Below, one piece after another: positions 48,891 through 60,159 of a DNA stretch of 64,000 nt. Position numbers and translations under genes: made by a program. Each line of letters begins with the position of its first letter. Position 1 is the first letter of the stretch. The notes under the pieces are model-generated. The model saw only the letters and a program-made list of their open reading frames with translations. It ran no database searches and was not told the DNA's origin. This stretch comes from Luzula sylvatica (lineage: Eukaryota; Streptophyta; Magnoliopsida; Poales; Juncaceae). Location: positions 19,114,393-19,178,392 of the forward strand of contig OX326960.1 in the NCBI GenBank assembly GCA_946800325.1, written 5' to 3'.

Positions 48891-51800
48891 ACACAAAATA
48901 CTGACAGGGTTTAATTGAAGAAACAAATGATTGTTTTTCACGCAACATGTACAATCCATATACATAGCCGTAAAATATTATTTTCACCCATTTTATTCGG
49001 ATCCGACCCGGTAAAATATCAGGGTATGAGGTCGACAAAACAACGCGTAGAGAATACAAGATGTAAGTATTAAAGGAAAGAGAGAAATTACTATTTTACC
49101 TTTCTAAAAATCCAAAATATCATATTTACCTTTTTAAAAATAAAAAATATCATATTTACCCTTTTAGATTTATGAAAGGATAAATATGATATTTTTATTT
49201 CCAAAAGGGTAAATATGATATTTTGGATTTTTAGAAGCGTAAAATAATAATTTTAAATTTTCACAGTTAGTTTTAAAGGAGAAATTGGTTGGATTTTAAT
49301 TTTGGGATAAATATGACATTTTAGATTTATGAAAGGATAAATATGATATTTTAATTTTAAGAAGCGCAAATATGTAATTTCAAGTTAAAAAAAGGATAAA
49401 TATGTAAAATCCCCTTTATATTAATTAGACATTTTTTTAGTTATGCGATTGATGCTATTTTTCCAATTTAGACATAACATTAAATAAGTGGTCGAGTTTT
49501 TCTTTCTTCACTGCTATATATAAATCAAGAATTACATTAATAGCCATATGCAATCAAAATTTTCAGAATACCACTTAGTCACTACCTAACTTTGAAAGAT
49601 CAAGAAAGGTCAAATTATTTTTTCTTTGATATATTTCCTCATAATAAATAATATATTTCATTATTAATGTTAGAAATTTCTTTTCTAGAAAAATCGTAAA
49701 TATTTTAAAAATATAATCATAATATTGTAGAAAAATTAATATTTACAAATCTTATAAAAATGAAAAAAGTATGATATATTATTTCTAAATATTATTAATA
49801 TATGAAAATATTAAAATATAATGTACAATTTTCTGTATAAAATAATATACATTTTTTTTTTGATATTGTGCTTGATTAAAATGAAAATATAAATCATACT
49901 TGTACTTAAATGTTATATTTTTTGTGTACAATTAGTTACTTTCAAAAATAAGATTTTTATTTGCGAAATAAAATACTTTAAGATATACTATTTTATAAAA
50001 TATTTCACATATTTTCTTAAGAACATTTTTTTTTTTAAAATATATATATTTTTAAAAAATTTAATAATGAAATATAGTATTTTATTTGATATACATTTTT
50101 TAGAAATAATATACATTTTGATATACATTTTTTTGAAATAATATATATTCTGGTTACAAATATTCATACAACGACGTTTGTATAACAAACAAAAGTCAAC
50201 AATTTACTTTTCTTGATATTTGAATGGTCAAAAATGGTATTTTCAAAATTTTGATTGTAGAAAGTGGCCATTTTTACCATTCATATTTTTAAACATATAC
50301 ATTTTTCCTTGAATTTTTTTCAAATCACCCTTTCTAATTTGTATATGATTTGAAAAAAATAAATGTACATAGAATCCCCGGTTGTTTATACATTATAGCC
50401 TATAGGATATTTATTATTGCGATTGTCACTTGTCAGAACAAATATTTGTAGACTAATGTTAGTATGGTACAATATATCATACGACATATGGAACTTACGG
50501 ATAAAAAAAATCATTTTAATGAAAGAAGAGGTGCTCTAGTGATTGAAAGGTAAGTAAGTATGTTTGTAATTTTTTATTTTTTTTGCATTAAACACCCGTA
50601 GGTAAGTATGTTTGTAATTTTAAAGCATAATAGAAGTAATACAATTTCATCAAAACATTTTGAATTGTTGACTGAAACAACTCGGCTCGTTATAGAGCGA
50701 AAAATAACAATGTTTTTATTTTCATAATAAAATAAAAAAATGTGTCATATATATTTACATGCATATAATAGCATGCATGAATAACCAGTAAAATATGAAT
50801 GATTGTCATGTTTCTATCACCGACTAGCTAAAAAGAAAATTTATTTGGTTATATAATAACATAATTTTTTTAGGAAATTTGGAGACTTCAATTACAAATG
50901 ATTTTCATTAATTATAGAGTATTTACAAGGATATAAATACAAAGAAATTTTCATCAAGAATTACATATTTGTCTTTTTTTCCCTCATGTTTTTTACTCTT
51001 TGGTACTTGAGTGACGTGACAAACCGCGCTCACGCACCCAAGCTTATTTACTTACATCCACTACCACTTAACCCTAGTAGCCGCCTCCTCCCTTTCTCAA
51101 TCCTTCTCTTTTCTTCCTCCATTACTCGTTCTCTCTCACTTTCATTTTTCTTCTTCCTCTTTTTTGTTATGTTCAATCTCCACTCGCTTTTCATTTCTTC
51201 TAATAAATCTATTACTTCCTTCTCTTGCGTGAATATTGCACGTCGACACCGCTCTTTCCATATTACATAGATCGCCATTGAGAGAGATTTTTTCATACTT
51301 CGAGCCTTTCTCCGAGAAGAGAGAATCGAAGATCTGAAGGATCGTTAGCCGAGGATTATCGATCTTTCTCCTTTTTTTGTACGAAATTGTTCGTGTTGGT
51401 TTGAGAACATGCACCCCCCTATGAGATGGCTCACACGTTTCCTCCCCGTCCTTACACATGAAACATCTATTCACCAAGGACACAACTATTTATTGTAAGT
51501 TATATTGAGTTAATATCATGTTTTGCCCCACCAATCGATAAACCAATTTGTAATTGTAATGGGATTTTTAGGTTCTATACATGCTTGTGCTTATTTTGTG
51601 AGTCCACCCCCGTTTTTCAACAGATTGTATACATTACTTGTGGTAAATTGTATATGCTCGTCCCAATTCCACCTAATTTCATCTCCCCCGATAATGTTTA
51701 CATTTTTAGTATTGAATTAATCTCATCATATTCCTCTTTTTCCTTTTCTGAAGCATTCATTGAGATTACTCATTAGTATTTTATTTATGAATAAAAAACA

Positions 51801-51945
51801 AATATAATACTATCTATTTATTCTACAATTAAATTACTGTAATTAAATTATTGTGAATGAATTCGATACGATACAAATCATTCTCTTTCATATTCTTCAC
51901 GCACTGAAACTCACTCACAATCAATGGGCTCCCACCAAATCATCA
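48891..51945 (+). repeat. S block, copy B, with extended left part
   Basis: Direct copy of 60160-63134 (tttaattgaagaaacaaatg, then ggatccgacccggtaaaata, ggtatgaggtcgacaaaaca, and on). It includes the MITE at 49086-49413 and, from 49425, the part that is inverted in copy A. No intact gene; the charged frames at 51048-51483 lie opposite CT-rich noncoding sequence shared by all copies. Confidence 0.85.
49086..49413. mobile_element. MITE of the 21781 family, copy in S block B
   Basis: Carries the family's blocks: atcatatttaccc, tttatgaaaggataaatatg, ttggatttttagaag, gttagttttaaaggagaaat and an end complementary to GGGGATTTTACATATTTATCC. The same insertion is in copy C (60358-60690), so it predates the B/C duplication. 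Copy A ends at this point. Confidence 0.75.
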
Positions 51946-52855
51946 ATGGCTCCCACAAACCATCATTAACACCAGTAGTCCAAGAGACATACAAAAATTG
52001 TTGAAGAAGAAGAGAAAGACTACATCCGTCTTCTTCCAAATGCGATTCTCCTTACTCTGCTCTCTCTTCTCCCCATCAAATATTGTGCACGTACGTGCAT
52101 TCTCTCTACGCGCTGGCAGGATCTTCGGACTGCAGCTCCGCTCCATTTAGACAATGTTGTTATTCACTTCAACAAACCCTCCACCAGTCACCGCCGGAGA
52201 AGTAAAAAAGGTGGAAACATAGAGAACTTCTCCCCCCGCAAGACGAAGATAATCGGTGTCTTCGGATTTTCTCTTGGTTTATCACTACGCACACCAAACC
52301 AATCAATAGTTGACGCGTGTCCCGTTTCGACCACCCCATCTACTATACTAGAAAACAAAGGCCTCCGATCTCTCCATCTTTTGTTTTCTAGTTACGACTT
52401 CAAATTTAGGTACAAATTTCCCAAATTCCTTCTCCCTACCACTACTTGAAGAAATTAAAGCTCTATCTTTGGGAAGTTTCCTAATCTGATTGAACTCAAT
52501 TTGGGGTTTGTTTGTTTCAACGACGGATTTGTTGCTTGTATTTTATCTTCATGCGTGAATTTGGAAACCAAGAAGTTGTGTAACTATACCGGTCTCGATG
52601 CGGTCAAGGTTTCGTCTCCACAATTGAGAGTTTTACTCCACGACGAATTCAGACGATTCAATCGATTAAAGGAGTTCATTATTGATGACACCCCAAACCT
52701 TGAAGAATTGATGCTCGAAGAATTTACGACGCAACAAACTAAGGTCACAGTTCATAATGTCCCTAAAGCCTCAACTACTCTGTTTCCTTTGCTTCCATTT
52801 GGTCTAGGATAATATACTTCGCATCGGTGAAGTTTTGATTAAATTCGCAAACAAG
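51946..52855 (+). pseudogene. F-box/LRR pseudogene, copy 5 (S-type)
   Basis: The homologous ATG (51946) is followed within eight codons by stops (catcattaa, then tag). The F-box core LPNAILLTLLSLLPIKYCAR is intact in another frame (about 52033-52092), then CILSTRWQDLRTAAPLHLDN. A break near 52440 (cttgaagaaattaaa out of frame) precedes an open LRR part, LNLGFVCFNDGFVACILSSC and LKEFIIDDTPNLEELMLEEF (about 52495-52730). It is better preserved than copies 1 to 3 but cannot make one protein. Its 3' end faces copy 4. Confidence 0.82.
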
Positions 52856-53250
52856 GTACTTTAATTTTTTATAATTTAATTGAATTATATTTGTGATTGA
52901 AAATAATCTCTGCAAATATGGATATTTTATTCGAAACTTTATTGTATGTTATGTGTTCGATTGAATTACTTAGTAGGATTAAAAAATCTGTAAAGTTTTG
53001 TATGCTTAATTGAATACATCGAGGTGTACTGTGAATCGGGAACTTTTCGATACCTCGTAGACCTTGATGTATTCAATTAACCATATAAAACTTTAGAGAT
53101 TTTTAACCCTTCTAAGTAATTCAACTGAACACTTCATAAATAGTAAAGTTTCGAATAAAATATTCATATTTGCACAATTGATTTCCAATAAAAAATATAA
53201 TTGAATTAAATTATCCAAAAGTAAAGTACCTCATATGTGAATTTAAGTCA
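52830..53250. repeat. Palindrome centre between F-box copies 5 and 4
   Basis: 52850-53035 and 53060-53245 are inverted copies (aaggtactttaatttt versus the complement of aaagtaaagtacctcat, and aatacatcgaggtgtactgtg next to the centre). The symmetric arms continue outward into both pseudogenes for about 1.2 kb a side. Confidence 0.82.
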
Positions 53251-54171
53251 AGATTTACATATGCGAAATATGTTATTCGAGACCAAATGGAAGCAAATGA
53301 AACCGAGCAGTTGAAGCTTAGGGGCATTATGAACTGCAACCTTAGTTCGTTGCCTCGTAAATTTTCCGAGCATCAATTCTTCAATGTCTGAGACATCATC
53401 AATAATCAACTCCTTTAAACGATAGAATTGTGAATTCGTCATGGAGCAAAACTCACAATTTTGGGATGAAACAATCACTGTATCGAGACCGGTACAATGA
53501 TACAACTTCATGATTTCCAAATGCATGCACAAAGATAAAATACATGCAATGAATTCGTCTTTCAAACAAACAAAGAACAAATTAAAGATTAGAAAAAATC
53601 GGAGTGTACGATGAATCGGAAACTTTGCAAAAAATAATGGTTTAATTTCTTCAAGCACCGGTAAGGGAGAAGGAGTTTGGGCAATTTATACCCAAATCAT
53701 GAGTTGTAACTAAAAAAATGAAAGATGAAGAAATTGGAGACATTGAATCATGCTGTCCACGGCAGGGTTGTGGATGGAATGGTCGAATCGGAACACATGA
53801 CAACTATTCATTTGTATAGTGTGCGTAGCGATAATCCTAAAGAAAATTTGGTGACACCAACCATCTTCCTCTTGTCGGGGTGGGGGAGAAGTTCTCTCCG
53901 TTTTCCCCTTTTACTTCTCAGACGACGACCAGTGGAGGATTTCTCGAAGTGAATAGTAACATCATATTACTGGAGCGGAGTTTCCGTCCACAAATCTCGC
54001 CAGGGCCCAAAGAGGACTCACGTACGTGCACACTTTTTGATGGAAAGAAGAGAGATGAAAGTAAAGAGAAGGGTGTTTGGAAGAAGACTGTTGTAATCTT
54101 TTTGTTCTTCTTCTACATATTTTGTTGTTCCACTTGGACTGTTGGTGTTCGTGATGGTAGGTGAGAGTCAT
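53248..54171 (-). pseudogene. F-box/LRR pseudogene, copy 4 (E-type)
   Basis: The minus-strand ATG equivalent is at 54171. The C-terminal half is open for 136 codons (53658-53248) and shows the LRR part: CLKDEFIACILSLCMHLEIM, YHCTGLDTVIVSS and LKELIIDDVSDIEELMLGKF. The N-terminal F box (54050-53940) lies in other frames with stops. Flanked upstream (54180-54620) by E-type sequence. Non-functional as a whole. Confidence 0.8.
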
Positions 54172-54849
54172 TGATAATTTGGTAAGAACAATTGATTGTC
54201 GGTGAGTTTTAGCGCGGTGAATAATCTGAAAGAGAATGATTATGTATCGTGTCGAATTCATTTACATCCATTTAATTATTGTATTGTCCCTCCCCCCACC
54301 CCCCTCCGACCACTACTCACAATTTTCCTTTGTCCCAACACCCTTGGCCCCTCTATCTCTCTCTCTCTCGACAGATGACATATGACAAAGATGTGCTCCT
54401 TTCTCTCTATTTCCTTGATAGACGGCCAAGATAGCCATTCTTCCTCTCTCTTCTCTTGGCAGACGACCTAGGTGATTTTTCTCTTCTTTCAACCAGGAAA
54501 TCAATAATTATGTGACGAATACCAGCTCTGTGAAGAAACCTCGAAGATCGGATGTGCGTATGAAACATAATCAAACTAACTTCACTAGTGTTCTCGGATA
54601 AAGAATATGTCCTAAAAAGCAACAATAAGTGAAAATTGAGATTGATTCAATATTGATTTCCTCCAATATCTAATTTGAATAAATATACAATTTTTCATTA
54701 TAATTCTTCTGTTATCATCATTGGATAATTTTTTTTTTTTAAACAAATCCTAATGTGAAAATTACTTTCACGAAAACTTGCTTTTAATATATGAAAAAAA
54801 GTATTTTGTACTCCACATTTCATTTGAAACCCATGCAAAAAACACCACC
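54172..54849 (-). repeat. E-type flank of F-box copy 4
   Basis: 54290-54510 is an inverted copy of the GA-side of the E flank (33330-33660 and 42640-42810), here with a short CT run. 54510-54600 matches 44085-44175, and 54600-54780 matches 41515-41690. Confidence 0.65.
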
Positions 54850-57060
54850 TTTTTTCAGGTCACAATATAGGTGTGACATGAACTAACAAGGATTTAAAAA
54901 AAAATCGTCAATTATGTTGTTGGAATTGAAATCAAGAATTTGTACAAATCCGAAATCCGGTGTTGATATTGAGTATTGATATAATTTCCAAAATAGGGAA
55001 TCAGATTCTCGATTCCATCTCAAACCCTTCTTCTTCTCTCACCCGCCAAGCAAGCAACCAACCCTCCTCCACTTTTTTTAGAACTAATTTTAAAATTCAT
55101 CAAATTTACACTTGAATTTTTTCGTCTCCTTTTTTTTGACATACATATTATCACAATATTGATACCATTTTTTCCCAAACTTGAATCATAAAAATATTAT
55201 GTTAGATAAATCAATTCAAAAGAGTGCATGTTTTAGATAATTTTCCCTTGTTACTATTTGTTCCCCAAAGGCATTCAGTAAGGTCCACTTTTTTACACTT
55301 TTTATTATTTAATTCTCTTAAAAATCTGAATCAACACGTCAATACCATTACTAACGAAGCTCAAATAACTATAAAAATCTGATTTGTTTTTTAAAATGTT
55401 GAATTAAAACGGCCCATATATATACCCCTAATCAAATCCTAACTCTCTCTTTTCTCTCTCTCTGTGATTAATTCGTGTTTTTTTTGTTATTTTCATGTGT
55501 ATTTCGTGCTATTAATTTATGTACTTCTTGTTATTAATTCTTATGTATTTTTTGTTGTTTATTCGTGTTTTTTTTTTCAAATCTGCGTAAGGAATTTTTT
55601 ATATAATATTTTCGTGTGTACTTCATGTGTATTTCATGTTATTTTCGTCTTTTTTCCTGATTTTTAGGATTTGGAGTTGATTTGAGTGTTTTTCGAATTT
55701 CTATTAATTTTGTACTGTTGATTTCTTGCAACTTCATGGGTAGTTTTTCGAGTGTTTCGGGTCCAATTGACTGTTCATCGTGTCTTGGATTTCTTATTGA
55801 TTTATATTCATTTTCAAATTTCTTTTAGATTTCTATTAATTTTTATTGTATATTTCATTTTTCTTTTGGATTAATTTCTATTAACTTCGATTATTTGATG
55901 GTAATTATAAATCTCACATAAATGGCAGTTGTTTTTTTTTTGGTAATTTTGGTTCTGATTTTTTTTTGTAATTTTCATAAAAAAGGCAGCGCCTTTTGAA
56001 CAGATTTACACAAAAAAGACGATGGCTTTTTAATGTTGGTTTCTTGGAACTTCATATTTGCCTTTTGAATTGATTTTTTTTGTTTGTCAATTCAAATTGA
56101 AATTTGTTCATTTATATTATTAATTGCTTTTATTCATTTATATTTGTTGTTTTTGATGATCAATTCTTGTTTTAATTTATCTTTTAGGATTAATTGTTGT
56201 TTTCGGATTAATTTAGATTAATTGAATATTTGTTGTCAATTTTCATTGTTAATTGCATATATAGATTTGTAAATGGAAATTGATGACATGACACGAAATG
56301 AAAATTGAATATTTTATTTTGAAATGTAAATTGACGATAAAATAATAGTTACTATAATTGACAGTTAACTTTTTCTTGTCAATCCAATTGGATTTGTAAA
56401 TTCAGTTGACAAAAAAAATTGATTGTTTTTATTCTGTTAATTCAGTAGATAATTTTTTTTGGATAATTTTCATTTTTTCGTTGTTAACTCAATTGGATTT
56501 GTAATTCAATTCACTAAGATTTGTTGAGTTAATTGTCTGTTAGTATAATTAAATATGATTAATTATGATGTGTCAATCAATTTAATTTTTTTTTTATGTG
56601 TTAATCTAATGAAATGAAATTCAATTGATAGATTTTTCTATTTTCATGTCACTTAATTACTTATTTACCCTAAAATAATCTAATTGAATACGATTAACAT
56701 TTTCATTAAACAATTTTCCCAAAACAAATTCAATTAATAAAATTATCAGAAGCTAGTTAGTCGGCTTATAAATTGACAGTTATTTTTTTATTATTTTTTT
56801 CTGTCAATCTAGATAATTAACTAAAAATTTATTTGAAAATAAGATAATTAAGATAATTGTCGTAAGTTTTTGAATTAAGCTAATTGACTTGTAATTAAAT
56901 TGTCACTTTTTAATTTTCATGTTAATTAACTACTATTTTAAATATGATTAACTTGATAAGAATTAGCTTAATTATCTACTATTTTAAATATGATTAACTT
57001 GATAAGAATTAGCTTAATTATAAATTACTTGATAATAATTTATTTAAGATAATTGTCATA
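54850..57060 (+). repeat. D block, copy 2
   Basis: Direct copy of 45480-48890 without the SINE, the CACTA end or the internal duplications. It contains a small extra stretch at 55910-56060. The last 300 bases (56745-57060) pair with 48660-48890. No gene seen. Confidence 0.8.
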
Positions 57061-57463
57061 AGTTGCTTGATAATGATCTAATTAAATATGATTAACATTC
57101 TAATTAAAAATACTGTCTCAAAAAGATCTCAATTAACAAAATGTTCAAAAGTTAATTTTTAGTTTACTTAATAAGAAATAATTAACATTATCACGAACGA
57201 AATCTAATCTTATGATTAAATTAATTTGGATGGATTGACCATCAATTTGAACTAAATAATTTTAAATTGATAAAAAATAGCCCAATTGACCAAAGACAGC
57301 CCAATTGACAAATACATTTTAGGTGCTGACTCATCAAGGTTCTTGGAGTAAGTTTCGGGCATCAGCTATATTTTTCCTAAAAATATCTGTAAACAGAATG
57401 AACACGTCATCAAATCCCTCCTCATCTTCAAATTTCAAATCACTAAATTAACCCACTCACAAC

Positions 57464-58140
57464 CAATGTTGCAAAAGACGGAAAAAGATACGGTACGGTC
57501 GGTCACCGTTTTAATATTTTACTGTAAAACGATCGTAAAACGATAAAAAAATTGTTAAAAAACGGTTACTTAAATCGGCAATATTTTATATCAATTATAA
57601 TAGAAATTTAAAAATAAAACAAACAAAAATATAATAATTCAACTTAAACATACACGAAAGTCCAAAATTAAAAAAAACATACGAAGTACTAATAAAACAT
57701 ATTGAATAAATGTTCATCGACCTAAATATATAAGAATAAATCTTCTTAGCTACATAATTAGACAAAAAAAATCAACTAATTAGATACGTCAATCAGAATT
57801 AGACATAAAATAATTGACCATGATAAACTGAATCAGAATTAACACCTTATTCATGTACGAATTACACACAAAATTCTATTAATTACAACTATTATTTGGA
57901 AGAGAGCCTTTGATCTCTCTCCAAATTTACTAAAAAACGCCTACGGGCTTTTAATGCAAAAAAAAAAAAAAAAAAATTCATGAAAAAAACGATTAAAAAA
58001 CGGCGTTTAAAACGTTTTTTGGAAAAAAAAAACGGTCAAAGACAGTAAAAAAACGATTGACCGTTTTTTGAAATTTTCTCGTAAAAAACAGTTCGGTCCT
58101 GCATCGTTTTACCGTTTTACACCGTTTTTTTGCAACACTG
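57464..58140. mobile_element. hAT-like non-autonomous element, family TGTTGTAAAA, copy 2
   Basis: Ends CAATGTTGCAAAAGACGG and the complement CAGTGTTGCAAAAAAACGG, with aaacggt/accgttt subterminal motifs like 39976-40567. The flanks share TCACAAC (about 57457-57463 and 58144-58150). The related block at 42045-42060 (cactcagaacaacac) is an empty site. Confidence 0.8.
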
Positions 58141-58203
58141 CAATCACAACAACACAAAAATGAGGTCAAACAACCCCATCATATAAATAACCCTACTTAG
58201 TGT

Positions 58204-58752
58204 CAGGGCCGGCCCCAGGCATAGGCCAGCAAGGCCTGGGCCTAGGGACCGAAAAATGGAGGGGTCCTATATAATTTTTTTTTGTGTAGTATCAAATATA
58301 CATGAAAAAAATTTTGTGAGCTCTAATGGAGGAAAAGAGAAGTTTGGGAGAGAGAAGGTTGAAGTGAATCTGAAAAGAATGATATAAATAGTTCGTTGGA
58401 TCTCTTGTGAAGATAAATGTGTGGTATTTTATGTTTTCAAATATTTATACTGGTTTGAGACCAAATAATACAATGCATGTCATTAAAAGATCATATAAGA
58501 TCAAAAGTTAGGACCCACCAATATTTATGTTCTCAAAATATATCATTTGAAATTATAATTAAAATCCACCCTACTAAACCCGGTTCATATTCATGACTCG
58601 AAAAAGTGCCAATATTTTTTTATTTTTGTACCATCAATTTATAGCAATATATCAAAACAAAATTGTAAATAAATTATTAATATTAATAAATACATTTTAA
58701 GGATCCGTATAAATATTCGCCTCGGGTCCACTCCAACCTCGGGCCGGCCCTG
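58204..58752. mobile_element. hAT-like non-autonomous element, CAGGGCCGGCCC family
   Basis: A perfect 8-bp duplication CTTAGTGT (58196-58203 and 58753-58760) flanks terminal inverted repeats CAGGGCCGGCCC and its complement GGGCCGGCCCTG. It is 549 bp long and has no transposase. The block at 42100-42130 lacks it. Confidence 0.92.
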
Positions 58753-58805
58753 CTTAGTGTTACTACTAAATCATTTCAAATTCAATATATACAAACTACA
58801 AAAGA

Positions 58806-59075
58806 AACATCTCAAATCTGTAGACCTCTCTACTGAACGTCTGGTTGAAGAGCATTCGAGTTTGAAACTCCGAAACAAACGGAAACCACGCCAAAAACGT
58901 GATTTGCATGAATAACAAAAGACCCATTCATATTACGTTTCCTCTCGCCAATGCCTTCACCGATCCCCATATCGACGAGTTTCCTAGCAACGGCTTGCAT
59001 GCTTGCGCGATCTACAAATCCAAAAAAAATAAGTATGTTCATATTAGTAGAATAAAGTTATTTAAACTTGAAATC
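58806..59075 (-). pseudogene. Callose synthase 3' fragment (intron 41 end and exon 42)
   Basis: Complement matches about 23495-23755: the intron end (tttaaataactttattct, aacatacttat), the start of exon 42 (attgcgcaagcatgcaagcc), and on to ctcttcaaccag near the C-terminus. The minus strand even keeps an open but shifted frame (residues such as NSNALQPDVQ are the out-of-frame reading). Small indels break the frame and the last 20 or so codons are missing. Its left edge joins D-type flank sequence also seen at 42150. It is a separate copying event from the big inverted repeat, which lacks this exon. Confidence 0.85.
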
Positions 59076-60159
59076 ACATATTAACCGTTGTTAAAATTAA
59101 AGGAGAGTTATATGATACACTCATTTTTCCTTGTGAACGATGGAGATTAGAGATAGATGTCAATTCAAGAGTCACGATTAATTGTTTTAACCTACCTTTT
59201 CGTTACCATACACCCTTAAAAGAGTAAAAACGTAAATTTTCACCCACTCTCCAACCCTCTCCGATTACTCTCTCTCCCCAATTACTCTCTCTCTCTCTCA
59301 CTCTCGCACGCACCTCCAGTTTCTCTCCCGCCCCGCCCCACCCTGCGCCGCCTGCCCTGCGACGTCCCTACCCTATTTCATCTCTCAGACCTCTCTTTTA
59401 TCTGTCTATGTCGTTCCATCCTTTTAGCTCACTAAGTGCCAGCTAGATTCTCTATCTTAGAGTTTGATTTTACATGAAGGAGGCAGACAAGGGCACATCA
59501 GAAAAGGGTGCTGAAATGGGCTGTTGATCTCGATCTCGTCGACAAGAAATTCGAGCAAAATATTTCACCTTGAATTGAATTGTGCTCGATTCTTGGTGAC
59601 TAAATTGTACTTCTTGACACCTTGTGAATTTGTCAACAGTATGGGTCTTTTTTCTTTTCAAAATATTGAGAAAAGAAGTTTATTTATTTGACCCTAGTAT
59701 TTTCTGTAATTTTGTGTTGATTTTGTCAGTAAGGAGTTGTTGTACCTACCGACAACTTGTGCGGAGATTCTCAAAATTCAACGCAATACAATTAAACGAA
59801 CCGGCCCCTTTTCAAGAACTTTTCTTGATGGCTCTCAAAGAAGAAGACTTGGGAATCCGATGAGACGATCCACCAAGGAAGCGAATCGGCCCCTTTTTCT
59901 GCAAATTTCTCCACCAAGGGAGAAGAGCTTCCCATGCCATTCAACATTAGGATTACAGACCAAAAACTTTCTCTTAATTTCAATTTCATTGCCATCAATC
60001 AATATCATTTTGTATTGATTAATTGGTTGTTGTTTTGTATTGATTAATTAAGTGTGTTAATTAGGATAAGAATATGTGTTGGACCTGAGTTTCGAGTAAC
60101 ATACCTTCAGATATTTAAAGACCAAAAAATTCGAGTAAGTTTTCTTAGTTAAGAGTAAA
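59076..60159. other. Unassigned segment absent from the other D/S copy
   Basis: Sits between D block copy 2 and S block copy C, and no counterpart exists in 45480-51945. It holds a CT- and GC-rich stretch (59230-59400), an exon-like part around 59470-59600, and two overlapping open frames at 59624-60018 (NEPAPFQELFLMALKEEDLG in one, PMRRSTKEANRPLFLQISPP in the other). I recognise no family. It could contain captured host exons. Confidence 0.35.

Noticed and set aside
51142..51483. Charged frames at 51048-51483, 36911-37263 and 62180-62479
   Set aside because: All belong to the same CT-rich noncoding part of the S block. The copies preserve no common frame, and indels shift it.
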